A stretch of DNA of 64,000 bases from NCBI RefSeq assembly GCF_004014855.1, contig NZ_CP034930.1, positions 3,229,049 to 3,293,048 on the forward strand. The letters are read 5' to 3'. A program made the position numbers and the translations under genes. How positions within the stretch are numbered: position 1 is the first letter of the stretch; each line of letters opens with the position of its first letter. The stretch comes from Apibacter raozihei. GTDB taxonomy: Bacteria; Bacteroidota; Bacteroidia; Flavobacteriales; Weeksellaceae. This document shows, in pieces, positions 1 through 10,638 of the stretch. Below the pieces are notes generated by a model. That model was not told where the DNA came from. It saw only the letters and a program-made list of their open reading frames with translations, and searched no databases.

Positions 1-648
1 ATGTACGTGAATAATTCTTTCCACTATTTTTAATGCTCGTTGTAACCATTTGACATCTTGAGTTGCAGAAAAAACAGCAAGAAAAGCTTCTGTAGAATGC
101 ATATTACTATTAGCTCCTCTGTACGATTCTAAATCTGACCAGTCATAATCATAACTTTCCAACATAGCTCCTTCTTCCTCACTCCAAAAATATTTTTCTA
201 AAATATGAATAGCTTTTTCCAATAAAAGCTCACCATCCTTACGTCCGGAAATTTTTGCAGAGGATCCGGCTAATGCTATAAAAGCATGTATGTAAGCCTG
301 TTTTCTTCCAGCATCTCCTAATCCTCCAATTGAATAAAACCATCCATCGTGTTCTTTATCATTAATTACGTCTAATAGAACTTTTACGCCGTGATCTGCA
401 ATTTTACCATACTCAGGAAATTTCATAGATGCTAATGAGTAACAATGAGTCATACGAGCATTTTCCATTGTATCCAATGCTTTATTAATCAAATTCCCAT
501 TATCATCCAAATATCCGAAACCTCCTTGTTTCAATACAGAATTGAGACCAAATTTTAACAACTCGTTTCCTTGCTGATGCAAGTATTGTTGGTGATCTTT
601 CGATTTTACCCAACTAGATTCTATATCGTGCTCTTTATAGTTTTTCAT
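1..648 (-). CDS. YihS/AGE-family aldose-ketose isomerase, 3' end cut off by the window edge
   Basis: The frame is open from an ATG at 648 down to base 1, giving the first 216 residues of a protein whose family is about 400 long. The sequence resembles E. coli YihS (sulfoquinovose, mannose, fructose and glucose isomerase of the N-acylglucosamine 2-epimerase fold). Shared stretches include GGFGYLDDNG near residue 42, KYFWSEEEGAMLESYD and YRGANSNMHSTEAFL, the last holding the His of the family's active-site barrel. The missing part would carry the remaining catalytic histidines. It starts 10 bases after the glucose uptake gene, so it is the last visible gene of a four-gene sugar operon. Inference: it converts mannose or fructose to glucose, or isomerises another aldose, to feed the two dehydrogenases upstream. 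Exact substrate is not readable from sequence. Confidence 0.75.
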   Translation of the reverse strand, partial: MKNYKEHDIESSWVKSKDHQQYLHQQGNELLKFGLNSVLKQGGFGYLDDNGNLINKALDTMENARMTHCYSLASMKFPEYGKIADHGVKVLLDVINDKEHDGWFYSIGGLGDAGRKQAYIHAFIALAGSSAKISGRKDGELLLEKAIHILEKYFWSEEEGAMLESYDYDWSDLESYRGANSNMHSTEAFLAVFSATQDVKWLQRALKIVERIIHVH

Positions 649-658
649 ACTTTTATTT

Positions 659-1543
659 TTAAGATTTATCGTATACACCTGATAAGTAAATGAAGAATAA
701 TCCCAGTACAATGATAGACATTCCTATAATGGCTGAAATCCATTCTTTTCTTGTTTTTTTCTCTTTATTAATATATACACCGGCAATAACTGAAACTATT
801 ATAGAAGCTTGTCCTACAGGATAAGCTACCGATAAACCTAATTTCATTTGTGAGACTAAAATTGCCAGATTACCAATAGCCCATACCACTCCTACGATGC
901 TATTTTTCATTGCGGTAAAATTATATGGATTGATCTTAAAAAATAAAAATGCTATTAAGGTAACTCCAATAATCTGACCTACTGATTGAGGTAAAAGACT
1001 TGACCAACCATCAATTCCAAAGTATTTTAAAATCCCAACATAAAGGGTAAATCCTAACGTAGAAAGAAGATTAACTGCTATACCTCTCCCCCATTGTATC
1101 TTTTCACCTTTTTTTCCTTCTTCCGGTTGTTTATAAGATGTAAATACAATACCTATAATTATCATAGCAAGAGCTATAAAACCGAATATTTTAGAATTAC
1201 TTGTTGCCCAATCTCCTAAAAAAACACCTAATAAAGAGGTTCCAATTATCTGTGTTCCATTTGAAATGGGCATGGATTTGGAAACACCTAAATACTTAAG
1301 TCCTTTATACTGGCAAACAGAACCTAGCGCCCAGAAAAGTCCTGAGGCTAGTCCTATCCAAATAATGTGAGGATTTAACTCCGGTTTCCTTATTGCATAA
1401 ACAACAATTGCAAAGATAAAACTTCCTATTGCAATTCCGAAAGATTGTTCTATAGCCTTACCTCCTATTAAAGTAGAAATAACCGGTACCATACCCCAGG
1501 ATAAGATGGGAATACAGGCTATTAAAAAATCAATTATACTCAT
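659..1543 (-). CDS. glcU: GRP-family glucose uptake protein (GlcU-like)
   Basis: A 294-residue inner-membrane protein with about ten hydrophobic segments, of the glucose/ribose porter (GRP) family in the drug/metabolite transporter superfamily. It resembles Bacillus GlcU, which imports glucose with protons: a GLASGLFWALGS stretch, then LGVSKSMPISNGTQIIGTSL, and late in the protein VGVVWAIGNLAILVSQ. In Bacillus, glcU sits next to glucose 1-dehydrogenase, and here it also lies in an operon with one (2394-3182), 22 bases after the second dehydrogenase gene and 10 bases before the isomerase gene. The conserved pairing suggests the cassette moved between phyla as a unit (inference). Free-sugar import fits enzymes that act on unphosphorylated glucose. 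Confidence 0.8.
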   Translation of the reverse strand: MSIIDFLIACIPILSWGMVPVISTLIGGKAIEQSFGIAIGSFIFAIVVYAIRKPELNPHIIWIGLASGLFWALGSVCQYKGLKYLGVSKSMPISNGTQIIGTSLLGVFLGDWATSNSKIFGFIALAMIIIGIVFTSYKQPEEGKKGEKIQWGRGIAVNLLSTLGFTLYVGILKYFGIDGWSSLLPQSVGQIIGVTLIAFLFFKINPYNFTAMKNSIVGVVWAIGNLAILVSQMKLGLSVAYPVGQASIIVSVIAGVYINKEKKTRKEWISAIIGMSIIVLGLFFIYLSGVYDKS

Positions 1544-1565
1544 TAGTTATTCTTTTTATAAAGTT

Positions 1566-2345
1566 TTAAGCGTCTTGTCCTAATATTGATAAAGCTCCGT
1601 CTACGGTATACGTTGAACCGGTAACGTATGAACTTGCCTGAGAAGCTAAAAATAAAGCTACATTTGCTACTTCTTCAGGAGAACCTCCTCTTTTCATGGG
1701 AATTATGTTTTCTTTTTCTTTCAAAACATCTTTATCATCCATTACTTTCTTGTTCATAGGGGTCAAAATCATACCCGGAGCAATATTATTCACGGTTAAA
1801 CCTTTTGGTGCCAGCTCAATAGCTAATGTTTGAGAAAGATTTCTCATACCTGCTTTAGAAGCATTATAATCTGCATTTCCTGGCTTACATATATATTCGT
1901 GAATGGAAGTAACATTTATTATTCTTGAATTCTGGTAAGAATCATGCTTCTTTTTAAGTTGTAGAAATTCTTTAATGCAATAAAACGGACCATATAAATC
2001 AGTTTTTATAGTATTATCCCAAGTTTCAATATCCATATCTTCTACATTAATATTTTGTCCGTTTACTCCTGCATTATTCACTAAAATATCAATGTCATTA
2101 AAGTCTTTTTCAACTAAAGCAAAAAAACTTTTTATTTGCTCTAAATCAGAAACATCTACCTGATATGCTTTAACTTTTACATTCAAACTTGACAATTCTT
2201 TTTCTAACTGTTCTGCTCTCTCTTTCCCTGAATGATATGTTATAATTACGTTAGCTCCTTCCTGAGCAAATTTGGTGGCCATAGCTTTACCAATACCGGA
2301 GCTTGAACCGGTAATAAGTGCGGTTTTGTTATTTAATTGTCCCAT
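1566..2345 (-). CDS. SDR-family oxidoreductase, glucose 1-dehydrogenase-like
   Basis: A 259-residue classical short-chain dehydrogenase/reductase. The cofactor motif TGSSSGIG is at residues 12-19, NNAG at 90-93, and the catalytic set is Ser147, Tyr160 and Lys164 (YNASK). The C-terminal SSYVTGSTYTVDGALSILG matches the family's substrate loop and tetramer tail. It is related to but clearly different from the neighbouring glucose dehydrogenase at 2394-3182, so the two are probably not simple duplicates with one role. The basic or polar residues after the second strand (YHSGKER) would allow NADP. Substrate is uncertain: glucose, or another aldose or sugar acid handled by the same operon. Confidence 0.75.
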   Translation of the reverse strand: MGQLNNKTALITGSSSGIGKAMATKFAQEGANVIITYHSGKERAEQLEKELSSLNVKVKAYQVDVSDLEQIKSFFALVEKDFNDIDILVNNAGVNGQNINVEDMDIETWDNTIKTDLYGPFYCIKEFLQLKKKHDSYQNSRIINVTSIHEYICKPGNADYNASKAGMRNLSQTLAIELAPKGLTVNNIAPGMILTPMNKKVMDDKDVLKEKENIIPMKRGGSPEEVANVALFLASQASSYVTGSTYTVDGALSILGQDA

Positions 2346-2393
2346 AAATAAATTTTTTAAAGTTTTTTTTAAGTATTTTAGAGTTTTATAATT

Positions 2394-3191
<798 letters not shown>

Positions 3192-3222
3192 TTATTAAAA
3201 TTTATTAATGTTATTTATAATT

Positions 3223-3230
3223 CAAAGGTA
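3223..3230 (-). promoter_or_regulatory. Probable -7 promoter element of the sugar operon
   Basis: On the minus strand this reads TACCTTTG, a match to the Bacteroidota -7 consensus TAnnTTTG, about 40 bases upstream of the gdh start codon. I see no TTTG at the usual 17-23 base distance, so the -33 part is weak or absent. Confidence 0.45.
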
Positions 3231-3358
3231 TAAAAAATAATTTTATTTTTTTTTTATACCAAACAATTGAATAATTTTACGTGAAATTAAATCACACTAG
3301 AAAACTCAACTTCTGTTGCTTTTTCTGTCTATTATTTAAATCAACAATTAAACCAAAA

Positions 3359-4420
3359 ATGATTATGGAACTATTCTTAATTATTGGAACTTATACCCAA
3401 GGAGGTAGCAACGGTATGTATGTCTATAAATTTAATCCTGAAACTGGAACATCCAGCTATTCAAGCAGTGTTGCTATCAACAACCCCTCTTACCTTGTGG
3501 TAAACCATCAGGAAAACCACATATACTCTGTAAGCGAAAATGAAGACAATGAAAATTCTACAGTTAACGCTTTTACTTTTGATAAAAAAGAAGGGAAAAT
3601 AGTTTTACAAAACTCTCAGCAGGTATTTGGGGCTGCACCGTGTTACATCAATATCGGTAAAAAGGATAGATATGTCGTTACAGCTAATTATATCGGTGGG
3701 AGTATTTCGGTATTTAAAACAGATATGGACGGCAGTCTTCTTCCCATTATTCAACAAATTAACTTTTCCGGTAGTAGTGTTCACGATGTTAGGCAAAATC
3801 AGTCTCACTTGCATTGTGTTGTATTTTCACCTGACTATAATCATTTGTTTGCTACTGATTTAGGAAGCGACAGAATTTACAAATTTGATGTTGATTATGA
3901 TCATGAAGGAAGTTTCCTTTCCTTCGGTACTCCTCCATATGTTGAGGTTACTGCCGGATCCGGCCCTCGACATTTAACTTTCCACCCTAATCAGAAATAC
4001 GCATATTTGATTAATGAACTAGGTGGTACGGTAACTGTTTTTGAATACAGTAATGGGAATTTAGTGGAAATACAAACTACTATTTCGGATAAATTTAAAG
4101 CAGAAGGAAGTGCTGATATTCATATTCACCCGAATGGGAAATTTCTTTATGCTTCCAATCGTTTAAAAAAAGATGGAATCTCCATTTTTAAAATTAATGA
4201 AAATGATGGCAAAATTACCCGCATCGATTATGAAAGAACTGATATACATCCACGAAATTTTATTATTTCTCCTAATGGTAAATTTTTATTGGTAGCTAAT
4301 CAGGACAGCAATACCATTCAGACATTTTCTATAGATCTGGAAACCGGATTACTTAGTGATAATCAAGAAGATATAATCATTGACATGCCTGTATGCCTGA
4401 AGTTTATTTCTATCTGTTAG
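3359..4420 (+). CDS. Lactonase, 7-bladed beta-propeller (6-phosphogluconolactonase/YbhE type)
   Basis: About 353 residues with the repeated beta-propeller pattern of the Pgl/YbhE lactonase family: IIGTYTQGGSNGMYVYKF at the start, then NPSYLVVN, SVHDVRQNQSHLHCVVFSP, GSGPRHLTFHPN, DIHIHPNGKFLYASNR and HPRNFIISPNGKFLLVANQ. Members hydrolyse 6-phosphogluconolactone or related sugar lactones. The frame is open back to an ATG at 3281, which would add a Cys-rich stretch (NFCCFFCLLFK) unlike the family; ATG 3359 or 3365 gives the family's usual N-terminus and is preferred, though a weak membrane leader cannot be excluded. It diverges from the glucose dehydrogenase operon, so hydrolysis of the gluconolactone made there is the likely job. 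Confidence 0.8.
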   Translation: MIMELFLIIGTYTQGGSNGMYVYKFNPETGTSSYSSSVAINNPSYLVVNHQENHIYSVSENEDNENSTVNAFTFDKKEGKIVLQNSQQVFGAAPCYINIGKKDRYVVTANYIGGSISVFKTDMDGSLLPIIQQINFSGSSVHDVRQNQSHLHCVVFSPDYNHLFATDLGSDRIYKFDVDYDHEGSFLSFGTPPYVEVTAGSGPRHLTFHPNQKYAYLINELGGTVTVFEYSNGNLVEIQTTISDKFKAEGSADIHIHPNGKFLYASNRLKKDGISIFKINENDGKITRIDYERTDIHPRNFIISPNGKFLLVANQDSNTIQTFSIDLETGLLSDNQEDIIIDMPVCLKFISIC

Positions 4421-4472
4421 TTTTTATGATTAATATTAGGTTAAATCCTTTAAAAAATCGGTAAGACATACC

Positions 4473-4501
4473 TTTGTTCTGGCAATAATTAAGTAATTTT
4501 G
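4473..4501 (+). promoter_or_regulatory. Promoter of enolase
   Basis: TTTG at 4473-4476 and TAATTTTG at 4494-4501 (followed by C) are 17 bases apart, a near-perfect Bacteroidota promoter. The expected start site leaves a short leader of about 30 bases before the eno ATG at 4537. Confidence 0.75.
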
Positions 4502-4515
4502 CTTAGATTTTTTAA

Positions 4516-5829
<1,314 letters not shown>

Positions 5830-5855
5830 CTTTTTAAAAAAGTATTCTATAAAAA

Positions 5856-5891
5856 AACAGGGTTTAATTTGAATTAAACCCTGTTTTTTTT
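5856..5891 (+). terminator. Rho-independent terminator of eno
   Basis: A 14-base perfect stem, AACAGGGTTTAATT at 5856-5869 pairing with 5872-5885, is followed by a T run through 5891. It lies 26 bases after the eno stop. Confidence 0.9.
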
Positions 5892-6126
5892 ATTTGAATT
5901 TTTGAATGCTATGCAACTTTTAAATTGTGATTTTTATCATATTTTCTTGAATTTTATTAATCTAATTCAATTTTTTAAATGGGTGTAAAAATTATATTTT
6001 CTGTTTTTTTTCAAAAAATATAAACTATATACACAATAATAATAAAGATAAAAACACATTAACTTATCAATATACAAACACTTATAGTTTAATAAATGAC
6101 TTGATTTTTTTTTTATATATTTTTTT

Positions 6127-6156
6127 TTTGTTAGTAATTTTTATTTCATATATTTC
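6127..6156 (+). promoter_or_regulatory. Probable promoter of citrate synthase
   Basis: TTTG at 6127-6130 and TATATTTC at 6149-6156 are 18 bases apart; the -7 box differs from TAnnTTTG only in its last base. It lies 45 bases upstream of the gltA ATG. The rest of the 310-base gap after the eno terminator (5892-6126) is very AT-rich with T runs, and I see no gene, hairpin or repeat in it. Confidence 0.5.
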
Positions 6157-6201
6157 AGTCTATAAAATAAATTAAAACCAACATAAAATAATAATCAAGA
6201 T

Positions 6202-7485
6202 ATGTCTGACACAGTAAAAATACAGTATAATGGTAAGGAGTATGAATATCCGATAGTAGACAGTGTAATTGGAGATAAAGGTATTAATATTAATAAGTTA
6301 AGGGATGAAACAGGTCTTATTACTTTAGATATAGGTTATAAAAATACCGGAGCTACCAAAAGTAAAATCACTTATCTGGATGGGGATCTAGGACAATTAT
6401 ATTACCGTGGATATCCTATTGAACAGATTGCTGAAAAATCTACTTTTACTGAGGTTATGTATTTGTTGTTAGAAGGAGAACTTCCGAGAAAAGAGCAGCT
6501 TTCACAATTCGAGGCAGATATTAAACAAAACAGTCTGGTGAGTGAGGAAATGAAGCAAATTTTAAAAAGCTTTCCTCGTTCAGCTCACCCTATGGGTGTA
6601 TTATCAACATTAACCAGTGCTTTAACCGCATTTAATCCTCATGCTGTAAATGTAAAATCGGAAAAAGATTTATATAATGCTTATACTATGCTTCTGGCTA
6701 AATTCCCTGTTTTATGTGCCTGGACTTATCGTCTAAAATTAGGTCTACCTTTAAATTATTCAAATAATAGCTTGGATTATCCTCATAATTTTTATCAGAT
6801 GATGTTCCGAAAACCAACCGAAGAACTTGAAGTGGATGAAGTTGTTGTGAATGCCATTGATAAATTATTAATTCTTCACGCAGATCATGAACAAAACTGT
6901 TCTGCTTCTACAGTACGAATGGTTGGATCTGCACATACCGGATTATTTGCTTCTATATCAGCGGGTGTATCTGCTCTCTGGGGTCCTTTACACGGTGGTG
7001 CAAATCAGGCTGTAATAGAAATGCTTGAAATGATTCAAAAAGATGGTGGTGACCTTCAGAAATGGATTGATAAGGCTAAATCCAAGGATGATGATTTCAG
7101 ATTAATGGGATTTGGTCACAGAGTTTACAGAAACTTTGATCCTCGTGCGAAAGTTATTAAAAAAGTGGCTGATGATTTATTTGAAAAATTAGGCATTCAG
7201 GATGAAACTCTTGAAATTGCTAAAAAACTGGAAGAGGTAGCTCTCAATGATCCTTACTTCATAGAGAAAAAATTATACCCTAATGTTGATTTTTACAGCG
7301 GTATCATTTACAGGGTTTTAGGTATTCCTACAGAAATGTTTACAGTAATGTTTGCTTTAGGCAGGCTTCCTGGGTGGATAGCTCAATGGAAAGAAATGAG
7401 AATGAGCGGAGAACCTATCAACAGACCGAGACAAATCTATGTAGGGAATCCTCAAAGAGATTATGTTCATATAAACGATAGATAA
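6202..7485 (+). CDS. gltA: Citrate synthase (type II)
   Basis: Condenses acetyl-CoA and oxaloacetate to citrate, the entry step of the TCA cycle. The 427-residue length and the small N-terminal beta domain (KIQYNGKEYEYPIVD) are those of the hexameric type II enzymes. Seen catalytic regions are the His of SAHTGLFASISAGVSALWGP, GGANQAVIEMLE, the GFGHRVYRNFDPRAKV stretch with the second active-site His, and the Asp in YPNVDFYSGIIYRVLGIP. It is monocistronic, ending at a strong terminator at 7531-7567. With the acetyl-CoA synthetase at 22264-26052 it would link acetate to the TCA cycle. Confidence 0.97.
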   Translation: MSDTVKIQYNGKEYEYPIVDSVIGDKGININKLRDETGLITLDIGYKNTGATKSKITYLDGDLGQLYYRGYPIEQIAEKSTFTEVMYLLLEGELPRKEQLSQFEADIKQNSLVSEEMKQILKSFPRSAHPMGVLSTLTSALTAFNPHAVNVKSEKDLYNAYTMLLAKFPVLCAWTYRLKLGLPLNYSNNSLDYPHNFYQMMFRKPTEELEVDEVVVNAIDKLLILHADHEQNCSASTVRMVGSAHTGLFASISAGVSALWGPLHGGANQAVIEMLEMIQKDGGDLQKWIDKAKSKDDDFRLMGFGHRVYRNFDPRAKVIKKVADDLFEKLGIQDETLEIAKKLEEVALNDPYFIEKKLYPNVDFYSGIIYRVLGIPTEMFTVMFALGRLPGWIAQWKEMRMSGEPINRPRQIYVGNPQRDYVHINDR

Positions 7486-7530
7486 TACTTTTTACATTAT
7501 ATACCCATATACCAACATTTAATGTATTAA

Positions 7531-7567
7531 AAAAGCTTTAATCTTAGGATTAAAGCTTTTATTTTTT
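7531..7567 (+). terminator. Rho-independent terminator of gltA
   Basis: AAAAGCTTTAATC at 7531-7543 pairs perfectly with 7548-7560 around a TTAG loop and is followed by a T-rich tail to 7567. Confidence 0.88.
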
Positions 7568-7625
7568 GTAAATTTATCTTTTATTAGAATATATAATTTC
7601 ATAGCTTAACTACTATTAGAATAAA

Positions 7626-8894
7626 ATGAACGAAAGTTTTTTACATTATGTATGGATGTATAAAAAGTTTGAGTTATTTGATTTACGAACCACTTCAGGT
7701 GAAAAACTTGAAATCATCCATTGTGGAACCTTAAATCCTGATTCAGGACCGGATTTTAACTTTGCTAAGGTTATTATTAACGGAACTGAGTGGGCAGGAA
7801 ACGTAGAAATACATGTAAAATCATCTGATTGGATTAAGCATAAGCATGATTTGAATCCGAACTATGACAACATTGTACTTCATATCGTTTATGAAGATGA
7901 TCAGGAAATATTATCATTAAAGCTAAAAAAAATACCTACTTTAGAATTAAAAAATTATATTGCTGCTAGCTTGATCGACAATTATACTCACCTGGAAAAG
8001 AAAGCATATAGTTTTATTCCCTGTGAAAAATTATTTACCAATTTATTACCAAAGCTTTCTATTGGTTTTACGGAAAAACAGTTCTTTTGTAAACTGGAAG
8101 AAAAACAGAAAAAAATATCACAGCTCCTTATTTTAAAAAATAACGATTGGGAAGCTGTTCTCGCTTCTGTTTTAGCTTATTCATTTGGTCTTAAAATCAA
8201 TGCGGAAGCATTTGAACAAATATTTATGGAAACTGATTATAAAATTCTTCGTAAACAGTTTTCAAACCTTACTCATTTAGAGTCTTTATTGTTCGGGCTT
8301 TGCTTTAATCTTGATATGTATGAGGATGAATATGCTGAAATATTAAAAGAACAGTTTAAATTTTTACAAGTAAAGTACAGACTCACCAAAACAACTATAA
8401 ATTTAAAATTTTCTAAGCTGAGACCTGCCAATTTTCCTACTATACGTCTATCACAGCTTTCATGTATTTTAACTCAGTATCAAAATTTATTTTCTTATGT
8501 TATCGGAGCTAAGACATTGCAACACTATATCTACATTCTTGATGATGTTCAAGCTTCTTCCTATTGGAATAATCATTATGTTTTTGATAAAATTTCATCT
8601 CATAATCAAATAAAAAAGCTTTCATCATCTCAAAAAGAATTAATTATCTTGAATGCTTTTCTCCCCATTAAGTTCGCATATTCTAAAAGTATAGGAAAAT
8701 GCATGGATGACGAAATAATCTCAATTATGGAGGAATTATCTCCTGAAAAAAATACAGTTATACAAAAGTTTGAGAATTTGGGCATATCATTTAATTCAGC
8801 TCTTGAAACTCAGGCTTTTCTACATTTATACAAAAATCAGTGTCTAAATAAAAAATGTCTAAAATGTGATATTGGTTATAATATTCTAAAGTAG
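7626..8894 (+). CDS. DUF2851 family protein
   Basis: A 422-residue cytoplasmic protein of the DUF2851 family, found mainly in Bacteroidota and of unknown function. The diagnostic N-terminal part is present: ESFLHYVWMYKKF, then IHCGTLNPDSGPDFNFAKV, WAGNVEIHVKSSDW and HIVYEDD. This region (residues 1-100) resembles a nuclease-like core with conserved Asp, Glu and His, but that is only a suggestion. The C-terminus ends with the family's cysteine cluster, CLNKKCLKCDIGYNIL, which could bind a metal. It stands alone between the gltA terminator and the convergent transglutaminase-like gene. Confidence 0.85.
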   Translation: MNESFLHYVWMYKKFELFDLRTTSGEKLEIIHCGTLNPDSGPDFNFAKVIINGTEWAGNVEIHVKSSDWIKHKHDLNPNYDNIVLHIVYEDDQEILSLKLKKIPTLELKNYIAASLIDNYTHLEKKAYSFIPCEKLFTNLLPKLSIGFTEKQFFCKLEEKQKKISQLLILKNNDWEAVLASVLAYSFGLKINAEAFEQIFMETDYKILRKQFSNLTHLESLLFGLCFNLDMYEDEYAEILKEQFKFLQVKYRLTKTTINLKFSKLRPANFPTIRLSQLSCILTQYQNLFSYVIGAKTLQHYIYILDDVQASSYWNNHYVFDKISSHNQIKKLSSSQKELIILNAFLPIKFAYSKSIGKCMDDEIISIMEELSPEKNTVIQKFENLGISFNSALETQAFLHLYKNQCLNKKCLKCDIGYNILK

Positions 8895-9023
8895 AAAAAA
8901 AAGAATATTACTTTTACTATGTAAATAATAAAATTTATAAAGATATATTTAGTGTAAATTAAGTCCTTTGCTAATTTCAATACAAAATTAGGACAAAAAT
9001 ATGATATAAAATTGAGGATTTCC

Positions 9024-9965
9024 TTAATTTTCAACATCAATTACACCTAAAACTTTATTGTTGTAAAATGGGCCTCCTGGATAATGAGCTGTATAATCTA
9101 AGTTAAGCCATATTTTACCATCCTGATCGATATGATAGTATAAACTTCTTCCTTTACTTTCTTTATCAAATAGTTTATGTTTGATAAGAAAATTAATAGA
9201 CTCTAAATCACTTTCATCTCCTATATACAATTCGGGGTAAATGTGTCCTACTGTATATACTAACCGAGGTAGACCTCCGACAGCTCTAATGCATGAAGCC
9301 ATTAATATGGAATGATCGTCGCAATCTCCTGATAAGGTTTTGATTGATTCACTGGCTTTTGCATAATATTCTTGCCCTACAGGATCGTTAACATAAGTCC
9401 AACGAGAGTTTATTTCTTTAAATATAGCAAGACATTGAATTGTGGTTCTATATCTACTATCGCTCTGATATTCTTTAAAATGCTTATTAATTGCTTCTAA
9501 AGCAAAGGTTCTTACTTCAGGATTTGTAAAGTCCATTGCTTTTAATATAAGAGCATCTGAAGAATTAAATGCAACTTTATTGATCAATATTTTTTGTGGT
9601 TTGTTACTATCTTTCATAGAATGTATCATAGCTTGATAATCGAGCGCAAGTGAAGCAAATCCATATTTATTGGTTAAACTGCCAACAGATAATAGGCCAA
9701 TAATGCATAAACAAAAGACAAAAAATATTTTTCTGACAAATTTTACAAAAAACCATAAAATGAAAACAATTAATGCGAAAATAATTATTCGATCTAAATT
9801 AAATTTCCAATTTACGTTGGGTAAATTTCGATGAACAATAATAAATATTGGTAATGAAATGCATAAGATTGCTCCATAAACAATCAGTTTTTCTAAAATA
9901 GTCCAGAGCTTTTGCCAATCATTTTTGGTATAATTTTTATCTCCTGAATTCTTTTCATTATTCAT
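9024..9965 (-). CDS. Transglutaminase-like membrane protein
   Basis: About 313 residues. Two or three hydrophobic segments lie in the N-terminal third (LIVYGAILCISLPIFIIVH; IIIFALIVFILWFFVKFV; IFFVFCLCIIGLLSVG), followed by a soluble domain with a transglutaminase-type core: Cys in SGDCDDHSILMASCIRAVGG, His in GHIYPELYIG and a downstream Asp in WLNLDYTAH, the order of a Cys-His-Asp triad. The frame is open to 9992, but that start would overlap the rhomboid gene; ATG 9965, 7 bases after the rhomboid stop, is preferred. It is the third gene of an FAD oxidoreductase, rhomboid, transglutaminase run. Activity could be proteolytic or crosslinking; the substrate is unknown. Confidence 0.7.
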   Translation of the reverse strand: MNNEKNSGDKNYTKNDWQKLWTILEKLIVYGAILCISLPIFIIVHRNLPNVNWKFNLDRIIIFALIVFILWFFVKFVRKIFFVFCLCIIGLLSVGSLTNKYGFASLALDYQAMIHSMKDSNKPQKILINKVAFNSSDALILKAMDFTNPEVRTFALEAINKHFKEYQSDSRYRTTIQCLAIFKEINSRWTYVNDPVGQEYYAKASESIKTLSGDCDDHSILMASCIRAVGGLPRLVYTVGHIYPELYIGDESDLESINFLIKHKLFDKESKGRSLYYHIDQDGKIWLNLDYTAHYPGGPFYNNKVLGVIDVEN

Positions 9966-9972
9966 ATCTAAT

Positions 9973-10635
9973 CTATTTTTCTTTATAAACAAAATAAGCT
10001 AATACTGATAAAGGTATTAACATGAATAAAAGATACATCGGTTTAAAAGAAATAAATGGATAATCAGGAAACATAACAATGAAACCTAAGGCTGCTACTA
10101 TGCCCATTATAGCTCCTCCCAAATGCGCGTCATGCCCAACATTTCCTAATTGTGCTTTCATTCCATATACGGAATACCCTAAGTAAATAATACCAAATAC
10201 CCAACCAGGTATGTTTAAAGGTAATGGAAATATACCTATTGATATTTGTGAATTCAATATGATTGATGCAAATAAAATTCCGGATACACCTCCTGAGGCA
10301 CCTATTGCACTATAATACGGATTTTTTTTATGCATCCATAATGACAATAGATTACCACCTAAAATTGATCCCAAATAGGTTATGAAAAAAAATGCAACAC
10401 CGTAATAAAGCAAAAAAGTTGAAAAAAAATAGAAGGTATACATATTAAATATCAAATGCATCAAATCCCCATGCAAGAAAGCAGAAGTTAACAATCTATC
10501 CCATTGCTTACCCCTCAATATTGCTCCTATATTAAATTTATATCTATCAAAAAATACCTGATCATTAAAACCTTTATAACTAGTTAAGGCAGTAATTACA
10601 ATTACACCAATTACAATAATATTTATTTCTCCCAT
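9973..10635 (-). CDS. Rhomboid family intramembrane serine protease
   Basis: A 220-residue, six-segment membrane protein of the rhomboid family. Seen are the WDRLLTSAFLHGDLMHLIFNMY stretch of helix 2 with its family His and Asn, the catalytic Ser114 in GASGGVSG (residues 112-119) and the catalytic His171 in HDAHLGGAIMG. These make the Ser-His dyad that cleaves transmembrane helices. It follows the FAD oxidoreductase gene by 3 bases and precedes the transglutaminase-like gene by 7, so all three are probably cotranslated. The substrate is unknown; the co-transcribed membrane protein is an obvious candidate (inference). Confidence 0.9.
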   Translation of the reverse strand: MGEINIIVIGVIVITALTSYKGFNDQVFFDRYKFNIGAILRGKQWDRLLTSAFLHGDLMHLIFNMYTFYFFSTFLLYYGVAFFFITYLGSILGGNLLSLWMHKKNPYYSAIGASGGVSGILFASIILNSQISIGIFPLPLNIPGWVFGIIYLGYSVYGMKAQLGNVGHDAHLGGAIMGIVAALGFIVMFPDYPFISFKPMYLLFMLIPLSVLAYFVYKEK

Positions 10636-10638
10636 TTA

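Noticed and set aside
3281..3358. Upstream ATG start of the lactonase
   Set aside because: The added 26 residues are Cys/Phe-rich and unlike the family's N-terminus; ATG 3359 or 3365 fits better.
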